DNA of 64,000 nucleotides from WHSW01 sp963705955 (GTDB lineage: Bacteria > Actinomycetota > Thermoleophilia > Solirubrobacterales > 70-9). The notes below the pieces were generated by a model. That model made no database searches and had not been told where the DNA came from. It saw only the letters and a program-made list of their open reading frames with translations. The DNA is taken from NCBI GenBank assembly GCA_963705955.1, contig CAVPLH010000006.1, positions 682,001 through 746,000 of the forward strand, given 5' to 3'. Shown piece after piece: positions 52,362-61,178 of the stretch (its first letter is position 1; every line of letters begins with the position of its first letter). A program made the position numbers and the translations under genes.

Positions 52362-53216
52362 GTGAGCGCCCGGGTGATCGACGGGAAAGCGCTGGCGGCT
52401 CGGACGAGGGAGCGGGTGGCGGCCGGCGTGGCCGAGTTCGAGCGGGCCCACTCGGGCAGCGTCCCCGGGCTCGCGACGGTGCTGGTCGGCGACGACCCGG
52501 CGTCGCACGTCTACGTCGAGAACAAGCGCAAGCAGACCGAGGCGGTCGGGATGCGCTCGATCCATCACGGGCTCGCAACCGAGACCCCGGAGGCGGAGCT
52601 GCTCGAGCTGGTCGCCGAGCTGAACCGCGATCCGACCGTCGACGGGATCCTCGTTCAGCTGCCCCTGCCCGCGCAGATCGACCAGGACGCCGTAATCGCG
52701 ACGATCGACGCCGCCAAGGATGTCGACGGGCTCACCGCGACGAGCGCCGGCCTGCTCGCCCAGGGGCGGCCGCGCCTCGTCCCGTGCACGCCGCAGGGCG
52801 TGATCGAGTTGCTCGCCGACGCCGGGGCAGAGCTCGACGGCGCCGAGGCGATAGTGCTCGGACGCTCGATCCTCGTCGGCCGGCCGCTCGCGGCGTTGCT
52901 CACGAACCGCAACGCGACCGTCACGATCTGCCACTCGCGCACCCGCGATCTCGCTGCGGTCTGCTCGCGCGCCGACATCCTCGTCGCCGCCGTCGGCTCG
53001 CCGCGGCTCGTCACCTCCGAGTTCGTAAGGCCCGGCGCCACCGTGATCGACGTCGGCACGAACCGCACCGACGACGGCCTCGTCGGCGACGTCGACTTCG
53101 ATTCGGTCCGTGAGGTAGCCGCGGCGATCACGCCGGTCCCCGGCGGGGTCGGCCCGATGACGATCGCGATGCTGCTCGCCAATACGCTGCGCGCCGCGTC
53201 CCTGCGTCCGCGGTAG
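52362..53216 (+). CDS. folD: Bifunctional methylenetetrahydrofolate dehydrogenase/cyclohydrolase
   Basis: 284 aa. FolD interconverts one-carbon units between 5,10-methylene- and 10-formyl-tetrahydrofolate. Signature elements are ATVLVGDDPASHVYVENKRK with the catalytic Lys, GILVQLPLP, DAAKDVDGLTATSAGLLAQG, PCTPQGVIELL, the NADP site VLGRSILVGRPLAALL, and PVPGGVGPMTIAMLLANT. The GTG at 52362 begins the conserved SARVIDGKALAARTR. Forty nt downstream of the helicase. Confidence 0.94.
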   Translation: MSARVIDGKALAARTRERVAAGVAEFERAHSGSVPGLATVLVGDDPASHVYVENKRKQTEAVGMRSIHHGLATETPEAELLELVAELNRDPTVDGILVQLPLPAQIDQDAVIATIDAAKDVDGLTATSAGLLAQGRPRLVPCTPQGVIELLADAGAELDGAEAIVLGRSILVGRPLAALLTNRNATVTICHSRTRDLAAVCSRADILVAAVGSPRLVTSEFVRPGATVIDVGTNRTDDGLVGDVDFDSVREVAAAITPVPGGVGPMTIAMLLANTLRAASLRPR

Positions 53217-53261
53217 CGATATAGGCTGCGCGCGTAGTCACCTCCCACTCATAGGAGAGAC

Positions 53262-53795
53262 ATGGACGCAGGAAGGCTTCGGCCTGGGGAAACGATCGCC
53301 GGTGTCTCGGGCGTCGCACTGCTGATCATCATGTTCCTGCCGTGGTTCGGCTTCGACCTCGGCAGCGCGGCTCAGGACATCGCGAACAGCCTCGGCGTCA
53401 GCGTCAACGTCGACGTGCCGAACGCGAACTTCAACGCCTGGGAGTCCTTCGACTTCATCGATCTCATCCTGCTGCTGACCGTGATCGCGGCGGTTTCGAC
53501 CGCGATCATGTCGGCGTTGGCGACCGACGTCGCCCTCCCGATCGCCGCGAGCGCGCTCGTCGCCGGCCTCGGGATCCTCTCCACCGTGTTGGTTCTCTAC
53601 CGGATCATCGACCCGGTCGGCGACGCCGGCCGAAAGTACGGGATCTACCTCGGGCTGATCGCCTGCGCCGGGGTCGCCTACGGGGGCTGGCGCGCGATGC
53701 AGGAGGAGGGCACTTCGTTCGGCGACCAGGCCGGCCAGCTGCAGGACCGCTCCGGGCGGGGCGGCCCTCCGCCGCCGCAGGGCCCGGCCGCCTGA
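53262..53795 (+). CDS. Four-helix membrane protein of unknown function
   Basis: 177 aa with four predicted transmembrane helices (VSGVALLIIMFLPWFGF, FIDLILLLTVIAAVSTAIM, AASALVAGLGILSTVLVLY, IYLGLIACAGVAYGGW) and a Gly/Pro-rich C-terminal tail (DRSGRGGPPPPQGPAA). The ATG is preceded by AGGAGA 3 nt earlier plus an upstream GATATAGGCT that could be a promoter. No family is recognised; similar small membrane proteins are common in this lineage. Confidence 0.6.
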   Translation: MDAGRLRPGETIAGVSGVALLIIMFLPWFGFDLGSAAQDIANSLGVSVNVDVPNANFNAWESFDFIDLILLLTVIAAVSTAIMSALATDVALPIAASALVAGLGILSTVLVLYRIIDPVGDAGRKYGIYLGLIACAGVAYGGWRAMQEEGTSFGDQAGQLQDRSGRGGPPPPQGPAA

Positions 53796-53846
53796 GAGGA
53801 CGTATCGGCTCGGGGGGGGGAGAGGTGAACGGAGGCGGCCGCCGCT

Positions 53847-55721
53847 CTACGTCTGCGCGGCGGCGATCCGGCCGGCGACCCGGGATGACATCGCGATGAT
53901 CGTCATCATCGGGTTGACCCCGATCGAGCTCGGCAGCAGCGAGCCGTCGGCGACGTAGAGACCCTTCGCGCCGTGCACGGCCCCGTCGGTGTCGGTCACC
54001 CCGCGCTGCGGGTCGGCGTCCATGCGGGCCGTCCCCATCGGATGAAAGGCCTCGAGGCGAAGCGCCGCCCGGCGCGGGGGGAGGCCTCGAGGGACGCGAT
54101 GTCGCCGCGATCGATGATCGGAAGGCCGGAGATCTGCGGGTAGACCTCACGCGCCCCGGCCGCGTAGAGCAGCTCCGCAGCGCGGGCGATCCCGAAGACG
54201 AGCCGGTCGCGGTCATCCTTGTTGAGCCGGTAGCTGATCCGCAGCGAGCCGTCGCGGCCGAGGCCGACCCGGCCCGAGGACTTGTCGGAGAGGTGAACGC
54301 CCGTCGATGCGATGTTGCCGAATGCGAGCAGGCGTTCCTGATGCTCGGCACCGACGCCCGGCAGCCACTGGCCGCCGAAGGCGAGCGGTGTGAAGGTTGC
54401 CTCGAGCAGGATCCCCATGCGCTCCCACTCGTCGACGGCGTAGCTCTGCATGACGCCGTCCCAGCCGCGGACCTCCTGGTCGAATCGTGCACCGACCCAG
54501 CACGCCGGATGGACCCGCAGGTTGCGTCCCAGCGCCCCGCTCGGCGAGCGAAAACCCGAGCGGAGCAAGAGCTCGGGAGTCCCGAAGGCGCCGCCGCTGA
54601 GGACGACACCACGCCGGGCGCGGACCGTGAACGGGTGCCCCCGACCGCCTGAGGCGACCCCGGACCTGCAGCCGACCGCCACCGCTCGCCCGCGCTCGAA
54701 GACCACCCGGCGCGCCTCGACTCCGGCCCGCACCCTGGCGCCGGCGGCGACCGCGCGAGGCAGGTAGGAAACGTGCATCGCGCGTTTCGCGTCGAGGCGG
54801 CATCCGGTCGGGCAGGAGCTGCACTGCACGCAGGCCCCGGCGTTGCGGCGAAGCGCGGCATGGCCGACGCCCAGCGCCTCGGCGCCGGCGCGGAGCAGCT
54901 TGCCGTTCAGCCCCATGCGCTCGGTGTCGACCGTGCGCACGGCGAGCATCTCCTCGGCCTGGGAGTAGTCGGGATCGAGATCGCCGGCCCAGTCGATGCC
55001 ATGCTCGGCGACCCAGCTCGCGAGCACCGGCTCAGGGGTCCGAAAGCAGGTCCCGGAGTTGATCACCGTGGTGCCGCCGACCGCGCGGCCGACCGGGGTC
55101 GGGATCGCCGGGCGCCCGGTCGCGACCGTGAGCCCGCCGTCGCGATACAGGGAGGTGAGCGCCGCGAGCGGCTCGGAGGGGTAGGTGCGGCGGTCCATGT
55201 ACGGCCCCGCCTCGAGCACGACGACCTCGAATCCGGCCTCTGCGAGCACCGTCGCGGTCACGGCGCCGCCGGCACCCGAGCCGACGACGACGAAGTCGCA
55301 CTCCTCCTCGAGGCCCGAGGGCGCCAGATCCCCGAGCGGCGAGACGCCGTCGACCGCCGCTGCGGGCGCCGTGGTCGCCGACCTCGCACCGCGACCGGTA
55401 GCCGACCGCCGCCTGGACGCGGGCGTCGTTCGCGTACCCGAGCCCCGTGAGCACCTTCAAGAACAGGGTCAGGTCGCGCTTGATCGCCGAGCCCGAGTCC
55501 TCGCTTCGAGCGAGGAAGTCCTGACGGGCCTCGAGGCTCGCCCGCGAGAACCGCCACGGGAACGGCAGCCACTCGAAGGCGCGCAGGGCGAGACGGATCT
55601 GGCGGACGCTGCGCGCGGGGAGAACGGCCAGCAACGGCTCCAGCTCGGCGGCCGCGTCGACGGCTTCCGCCGTCGGCTTCTCGCCGGCGGCGGGCGGCAG
55701 GTTGCCGAGCCGCGGCGCCAT
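53847..55721 (-). CDS. GMC-family oxidoreductase with fused N-terminal helical domain (two frame breaks)
   Basis: About 624 aa. An N-terminal helical domain (MAPRLGNLPPAAGEKPTAEA; LEPLLAVLPARSVRQIRLAL; KVLTGLGYANDARVQAAVGY) resembles the gluconate-dehydrogenase gamma/long-chain-alcohol-oxidase N-domain. The FAD part has CDFVVVGSGAGGAVTATVLA, VGRAVGGTTVINSGTCFRTP and a Cys-rich CVQCSSCPTGCRLDAKRA. The C-terminal active-site region is EAFHPMGTARM, then VADGSLLPSSIGVNPMMTI. An extra base near 55375 and a missing C in a C6 run near 54070-54080 (restored as ASPPRRAALRLEAF) break the frame and cancel. The start is uncertain: conserved-looking sequence continues 5' of the ATG at 55721 (TLRPAEWRTLRAFAEA), open to about 55827. 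Confidence 0.8.
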
Positions 55722-55829
55722 CGCCTCGGCGAAGGCCCGCAGCGTCCGCCACTCGGCCGGGCGCAGCGTGCCGCCGATCGCCGCGCGACCGGCTCCGCTT
55801 CCGGCAGCCCGCGGCTCCGGGGCGCTCCT

Positions 55830-56291
55830 TCAGGTCGCCGCCGCCGGGTCGCCGACCCGGCCGGCGAGCGAGTAGAGGAGCAGCGCCACGGCGACCAGAA
55901 GGCCGTCGACCAGGAAGTTGAGCAGGTAGGCGAAGACGTCGCTGTCGAAGAGATAGAAGCCGAGCGCTGCGAGCGACGACGCCGCCTTGCCGGCGGCGAG
56001 CACGAGCAGCATCGGCCGGTAGCGGACGACGTCGGCCGAGACGACGATGCAGAGCCCGGCGATCACGGTCATGTAGGCGAACCCGAGCGCGAGCCAGAGC
56101 TGCTCCGTCGTCTCCGGTGCCGGATCGAAGTGGCCGAGCGGAAGCCAGTCGCCGACGTCGTCGAGCACCGAGAGGGTGCCGTCCGGGGCGCAGATGAAGA
56201 GCAGGCCGACGACCGCGAACGTGCCCGCGAGCAGTCGCAGGCTGATCACGACGAAGCGCTCGGCGGCTGCCCCGGTCATCGCGGGCGGCAT
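55830..56291 (-). CDS. Four-helix membrane protein upstream of the GMC oxidoreductase
   Basis: 153 aa with helices LLAGTFAVVGLLFICAPDGT, LWLALGFAYMTVIAGLCIVV, MLLVLAAGKAASSLAALGFY and AYLLNFLVDGLLVAVALLLY. A conserved-looking loop reads DDVGDWLPLGHFDPAP. It lies directly upstream of and on the same strand as the GMC gene, so it may serve as its membrane partner or be functionally linked, an inference from position alone. The ATG at 56291 is the first in frame. Confidence 0.65.
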   Translation of the reverse strand: MPPAMTGAAAERFVVISLRLLAGTFAVVGLLFICAPDGTLSVLDDVGDWLPLGHFDPAPETTEQLWLALGFAYMTVIAGLCIVVSADVVRYRPMLLVLAAGKAASSLAALGFYLFDSDVFAYLLNFLVDGLLVAVALLLYSLAGRVGDPAAAT

Positions 56292-56327
56292 CCTAGTCGC
56301 CCGTCAACGGGCCCGATGCACCCACCC

Positions 56328-56333
56328 TAGAAT
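56328..56333 (+). promoter_or_regulatory. -10-like TAGAAT box of gatC
   Basis: TAGAAT is 7 nt before the gatC ATG at 56341; among the best TAnnnT matches in the window. No Shine-Dalgarno. Confidence 0.5.
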
Positions 56334-56340
56334 CCGGCCC

Positions 56341-56628
56341 ATGATCGACCGCGAAGACGTCCTCGGCGTCGCCCGGCTGGCGCGACTCGAGCTCGATGAG
56401 GCCGAGATCGAGCGGATGACGGTCGAGCTCTCGGGAATCCTCGAGCACGTCGACCGAATCGCGGCGCTCGACCTCGATCAGACCGAGCCGACGACGCATG
56501 TGGTCGCGCTCTCGAACGTCCTCCGCGCCGACGAGCCGGACCCGAGCCTGCCACGCGAACGGGCGCTCGAGCCCGCGCCGGATCCCGCCGACGGCGCCTT
56601 TCGAGTCCCCTCGCCGCAGGCGCGGTGA
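56341..56628 (+). CDS. gatC: Asp/Glu-tRNA amidotransferase subunit C
   Basis: 95 aa stabilising subunit of GatCAB, which converts misacylated Glu-tRNA-Gln (and often Asp-tRNA-Asn) to the amide. It shows MIDREDVLGVARLARLELDE, ILEHVDRIAALDLDQTEPTT and LRADEPDPSLPRERAL, then the short tail AFRVPSPQAR. Its stop overlaps the gatA GTG (GTGA). Confidence 0.93.
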   Translation: MIDREDVLGVARLARLELDEAEIERMTVELSGILEHVDRIAALDLDQTEPTTHVVALSNVLRADEPDPSLPRERALEPAPDPADGAFRVPSPQAR

Positions 56629-58065
56629 TCGGCTTGCCGAGCGACCTGCTCGAGCTCACCGCCGCCGGCGCGCTGGCGCGGATCGAGGCCGGCGAGCTCT
56701 CCTCCGACGAGTACTTCGACGCCTACGCGGACGCCGCGGCGGACGACCGGCTGAACGCCTATCTGTGGCGGGCCGATCCGGGTATGAGCGAGGACGGCGG
56801 CGAGCCGCTGCGCGGCCTGCCGCTCGCCGTCAAGGATCTCTTCTGTACCGAGGGGGTCGAGACGACGGCCGGCTCGCGGATCCTCGAGGGATATCGGCCC
56901 CCGTACACGGCGACCGCCGTTCGCCGGCTCGCCGAGGCAGGCGCGAGGTTGCTCGGGAAGACGAACATGGACGAGTTCGCGATGGGGTCCTCGACCGAGA
57001 ACTCGGCTTATGGGCCGGTGCTCAACCCCTGGGACCGCGGGCGGGTGCCGGGCGGCTCCTCGGGGGGTTCGGCGGCGGCGGTTGCGGGCCGCCTCGCGCC
57101 CTGGGCGATCGGCACCGATACCGGCGGCTCGATCCGCCAGCCCGCATCGCTCTGCGGGATCGTCGGGATGAAGCCGACCTACGGCGCCGTATCGCGCTAC
57201 GGGATGGTCGCCTTCGCCTCGTCGCTCGACCAGTGCGGCCCGCTGACTCGCGACGTCACCGACGCGGCGCTGCTGCTGCGAGCTGTCGAGGGCCGCGACC
57301 GGCACGATTCGACCTCGGTCGGGATCGAGCCCGGGGTCGAGCTGCCCTCGCGCGAGGACCTCGACCGGGCTGCGAATCGGCGTCGCGCGCGATTTCTCCC
57401 ACCACGCCGAGGGTGTCGAGCCCGGGGTCGCCGACGTCTTCGAGCGCTCGCTGGCGACGATCGAGCGGCTCGGCGCCGGGATCGAGGAGGTCGAGCTGCC
57501 GAACGCGGACCACGGGATCTCCGCCTACTACGTGATCGCTCCCGCCGAGGCCTCGGCGAACCTGGCGCGCTACGACGGGGTCCGGTACGGGCTCCGCGAG
57601 CCGGCGGACGGGCTCGACCCGATGTACGAGCGGACCCGTGCCGCGGGCTTCGGCGCCGAGGTCAAGCGGCGGATCATGCTCGGCACCTACGCGCTCTCCT
57701 CGGGCTACTACGACGCCTACTACGGCCGCGCGCAGAAGGTCCGCACGAAGATCGTCGAGGACTTCGACGCCGCGTTCGCACGGGTCGACCTGATCGTCAC
57801 GCCGACCTCGCCCACGGTTGCCTTCGAGCTCGGCGCGAGGACCGCCGACCCGCTGGCGATGTACCTGTCCGACTACTTCACGGTGCCGATGTCGTTGGCC
57901 GGCATCCCGGCGATCTCGATCCCGGCGGGGCTCGCGGCGCCGCCCGGCTCGGACGGCGAGCTTCCGGTCGGCCTGCAGATCGCCGCGCCCGCGTTCGCCG
58001 AGACGAAGCTGCTCGACGCGGCCCACGCGCTCGAGCACGCGATCGGATTCGAGGCGACGCCATGA
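56625..58065 (+). CDS. gatA: Glutamyl-tRNA amidotransferase subunit A (one frame break)
   Basis: About 479 aa after correction. Amidase-signature glutaminase subunit that supplies ammonia. The catalytic Ser-cisSer-Lys triad is visible: LPLAVKDLFCTEGVETTAGS (Lys), VPGGSSGGSAAAVAGRLAPW and GTDTGGSIRQPAS (Ser and cis-Ser). It also contains KPTYGAVSRYGMVAFASSLD. An extra C near 57374 breaks the frame; correction reads EDLDGLRIGVARDFSHHAEG. The GTG start overlaps gatC and the stop overlaps gatB (ATGA). Essential in organisms without GlnRS, so sequence error is likely. Confidence 0.93.
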
Positions 58066-59511
58066 GCGGGCGCTACGAGCCGGTCATCGGGCTCGAGATT
58101 CACGTCCAGCTGCGCACCCGCACGAAGATGTTCTGCGGCTGCGAGCTCTCGTTCGGCGACGAGCCCAACGTCCACACCTGCCCGATCTGTCTCGCTCATC
58201 CGGGGACGCTGCCGGTGACCAACGAGCAGGCGGTTCGCTACGCGCTTCAGATCGCGATCGCACTCGGCTGCGAGGTCGCGCCGCGCTCGATCTTTCACCG
58301 CAAGAACTACTTCTATCCCGACAATCCGAAGGCGTACCAGATCACCCAGTACGACTATCCGCTCGCGGTCAACGGGCGGCTCGGAGATGTCCGCATCCAT
58401 CGCGTCCACCTCGAGGAGGACGCGGCGAAGCTCGTCCACGAGTCGGAGTCGGGTCGCATCCACGGCTCGGCAACGTCGCTCGTCGATTTCAACCGCGGCG
58501 GTACGCCGTTGGTCGAGATCGTCACCGAGCCGGACCTCGACGATGCGGGCACCGCCCGCGAGTGGTTGCAGCTTCTGCGGACGACGATCCGCCAGATCGG
58601 CGCCTCGGACGTGAACATGGAGGAGGGCAGCCTGCGCTGCGACGCGAACGTCTCACTGCGTCCCGCCGGCACCGACGCGCTCGGCGTCAAGACCGAGCTC
58701 AAGAACATGAACAGCTTCCGCTTCCTGGAGCGCGGGATCGAGGCCGAGATCGAGCGCCAGGCGTCGATCCTCGACGCCGGCGGGCGAGTCGAGCAGGAGA
58801 CCCTGCACTTCGACCCGCGCAGCGGGAGCCCTGACGCCGTTGCGCTCGAAGGAGTACTCGCACGACTACCGCTATTTCCCCGAGCCGGATCTGGTTCCAC
58901 TGGAGCCGACCGCCGAGATGGTCGCCGACGCCCGCGCGGCCCTGCCGGAGCTTCCCGCCGAGCGCCGCGAGCGCTATCTGAGCGAGCTCGGTCTCGCCGA
59001 CGAGGCCGCGACGCGGCTCGCCTTCGACGCGGAGCTCGGCGAGTACTTCGAGCTCACGCTCGCCGCCGACCGCGATCTCGGGGCGGCGACCGTCGCCAAC
59101 TGGGTCACCGGCGAGCTGGTCGGGCGGCTGCGCGAGGCCGGGGAGGACGGCGGCGATCCGGCCGCGTCGCGGGTCGGCCCGGAGGCGCTGGCGAAGCTCG
59201 CGGGCATGGTCGAGGCGAAGCGGATCTCGACCGGCGCTGCGCGCCGGGTGCTGGCGACGATGATCGCCGAGGGCGGCGACCCGGGGGAGATCACCGAGCG
59301 CGAGGGCCTCGGCCATATGGACGACTCGGGCGAGCTCGACGCGCTCGTCGCGCGCGCGATCGAGTCCGACCCCGAGGCCGCTGCCCGCGTCCGCGACGGC
59401 AACATGAAGGCGATCGGCCCGTTGGTCGGGTTCGTGATGCGGGAGACGAAGGGCCGGGCCGACGGCGGCGAGGTGACCCGGTTGATCCGCGCCCGGCTGG
59501 GTCCCGGCTGA
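58062..59511 (+). CDS. gatB: Glutamyl-tRNA amidotransferase subunit B (one frame break)
   Basis: About 482 aa after correction. The kinase/transamidase subunit that phosphorylates and amidates tRNA-bound Glu. The N-terminal cradle shows YEPVIGLEIHVQLRTRTKMF and a zinc site CGCELSFGDEPNVHTCPICL. Further hallmarks are RKNYFYPDNPKAYQITQYDY, HLEEDAAKLVHE, DFNRGGTPLVEIVTEPD, SDVNMEEGSLRCDANVSLRP and KTELKNMNSFRF. The C-terminal YqeY-like tail ends NMKAIGPLVGFVMRETKGRA. An extra base near 58832 breaks the frame; correction joins DPRSG to ALTPLRSKEYSHDYRYFP. Confidence 0.93.
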
Positions 59512-59513
59512 TC

Positions 59514-60839
59514 GTGGCCTCGAACGTCGTGATCGCCGGAGGCGGCTTCGCCGGCGCGTCGGCGGCGCGCGAGCTCGAGCGGCTGCTGCCGAAGCAGTCG
59601 GCTCGCCTGATCCTCGTCAACGACGTCAACTTCCTCCTCTACACGCCGTTTCTGCCCGAGGCGGCCGCCGGCACGCTGGAGCCCCGGCACGTGGTCACCC
59701 CGCTGCGCGACATCCTCCGACGCACGGACCTGCGCCTCGGCGCGATCTGCGAGCACGACGCGCCGTCCCGCACCGTCACCCTGAGGACCCACGAAGGCGA
59801 GTCCGAGCGGCTCCACTACGACCAGCTGCTGGTCGCGGTCGGCTCGGTATCCCGGTCGCTGCCGATCCCGGGCCTCACCGAGCACGCGATCGGGTTCAAG
59901 AGCCTCGCCGACGCGATCTGGTTGCGAAACCACGTCATCGAGACCCTCGAGCATGCGAACGCGACCGAGGATCCGGAGCGCCGCGAGCAGCTGCTCACGT
60001 ACGTCTTCGTCGGCGGTGGCTACTCGGGCCTCGAGGCGCTCGCCGAGCTCCAGGACTTCGCCGCCGACGCGATGGACCGCTACCCACGGGCGCGGCTGCA
60101 CGGGATGCGCTGGATCCTCGTCGAGGCGACCGACCGGGTGCTGCCGGAGGTGCCGGCCGACCTCGCCGCCTACGCGGTCACCGAGCTGCGTGGGCGCGGG
60201 ATCGAAATCCGGCTCGAGACGCAGCTCTCGGAGGCGGAGCAGACCTTCGCCCGCCTGTCGACCGGCGAGCGGATACCGACCCGGACGATCGTCTGGACGG
60301 CCGGGGTCACGCCGCACCCCAGCCTCGCCTCCCTGTCGCTGCCGCTCGACGAGCGCGGCAGGGTGAGGGTCGACGAGTACATGAGAGTCGAGCGGCTCGA
60401 CGGGGTCTGGGCGATCGGCGACTGCGCCGCCGTCCCCGACCCCGACAAGGAGCGCCGGGGGCCGTGCCCTCCGACGGCCCAGCACGCGGTCCGCGAGGGG
60501 CCCGCGGTCGCCCACAACATCGCCGCCGAGCTCGGCGTCGCGACCCGCCCGCGGCGGTTCGGCTACCGCGCCAGGGCGTCGTTCGTCAATCTCGGGCGCT
60601 ACAAGGCGGTCGGCAAGGTCGGCCCGCTGAGCTTTCGCGGCTTTGTCGCCTGGTGGATGGCCCGCACGTACCACATGAGCCAGATTCCCGGCACCGCCAG
60701 GAAGATCCGCGCGGTCGCCGACTGGACCGTCGGCTTGCCGTTCAGGCGCGACGTAGCCGAGGTCGGCTCGATCGGCCATCCGCATCCGCTGAAGGCCGAG
60801 GTCTACGCCCGCGGCGGCAGCCACCGGCCGCTCGGCTGA
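59514..60839 (+). CDS. ndh: Type II NADH dehydrogenase / FAD-dependent NAD(P)H oxidoreductase
   Basis: 441 aa. Two Rossmann motifs: FAD-binding NVVIAGGGFAGASAARELER at the N-terminus and NADH-binding TYVFVGGGYSGLEALAEL mid-protein. The redox-associated region YDQLLVAVGS and the C-terminal FAD motif GVWAIGDCAAVPDPDKE, then PPTAQHAVREGPAVAHN, match NDH-2/Ndi1-type enzymes that pass electrons to quinone without pumping protons. A C-terminal amphipathic part (FRGFVAWWMARTYHMSQIPG) probably anchors it to the membrane. The GTG at 59514 starts 2 nt after the gatB stop; co-transcription is likely. Confidence 0.88.
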   Translation: MASNVVIAGGGFAGASAARELERLLPKQSARLILVNDVNFLLYTPFLPEAAAGTLEPRHVVTPLRDILRRTDLRLGAICEHDAPSRTVTLRTHEGESERLHYDQLLVAVGSVSRSLPIPGLTEHAIGFKSLADAIWLRNHVIETLEHANATEDPERREQLLTYVFVGGGYSGLEALAELQDFAADAMDRYPRARLHGMRWILVEATDRVLPEVPADLAAYAVTELRGRGIEIRLETQLSEAEQTFARLSTGERIPTRTIVWTAGVTPHPSLASLSLPLDERGRVRVDEYMRVERLDGVWAIGDCAAVPDPDKERRGPCPPTAQHAVREGPAVAHNIAAELGVATRPRRFGYRARASFVNLGRYKAVGKVGPLSFRGFVAWWMARTYHMSQIPGTARKIRAVADWTVGLPFRRDVAEVGSIGHPHPLKAEVYARGGSHRPLG

Positions 60840-60858
60840 GCGGGGTTGGTGGTCGGAC

Positions 60859-61152
60859 GTGTTGGCCGGAGGCGCATACGCGGTGATCGCGATCATGTTC
60901 GGGATCGGGACCGGACTGGTCGGGCGCTCGAAGGGAAGCTCGTTCTTCATCTGGTTCATCGTCGGCGCCGTGCTGCCGCTGCTCGGGCTGATCGCGGCAC
61001 TGCTCTATCGCGGCGAGGACGTCGAGCCGGAGCGCCGCTGCCCGCGCTGCGGCGCCGTCCACAAGATCCACGTCCAGGTCTGCACCCGCTGCGGCCTCGA
61101 CATGGATCTGCCCGACCCCGAGGAGGTCAGGCCGGGCCCCGCCTACCGCTGA
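60859..61152 (+). CDS. Two-helix membrane protein with zinc ribbon
   Basis: 97 aa. Two hydrophobic segments (AGGAYAVIAIMFGIGTGLVG; FFIWFIVGAVLPLLGLIAAL) are followed by a cytoplasmic zinc ribbon with CPRCGAVHKIHVQVCTRCGL. The GTG start at 60859 follows the ndh stop by 19 nt. No family recognised; the ribbon suggests a protein-interaction or regulatory role. Confidence 0.65.
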   Translation: MLAGGAYAVIAIMFGIGTGLVGRSKGSSFFIWFIVGAVLPLLGLIAALLYRGEDVEPERRCPRCGAVHKIHVQVCTRCGLDMDLPDPEEVRPGPAYR

Positions 61153-61178
61153 GCTACGCGGCGCGACGGCGGAGGCGG

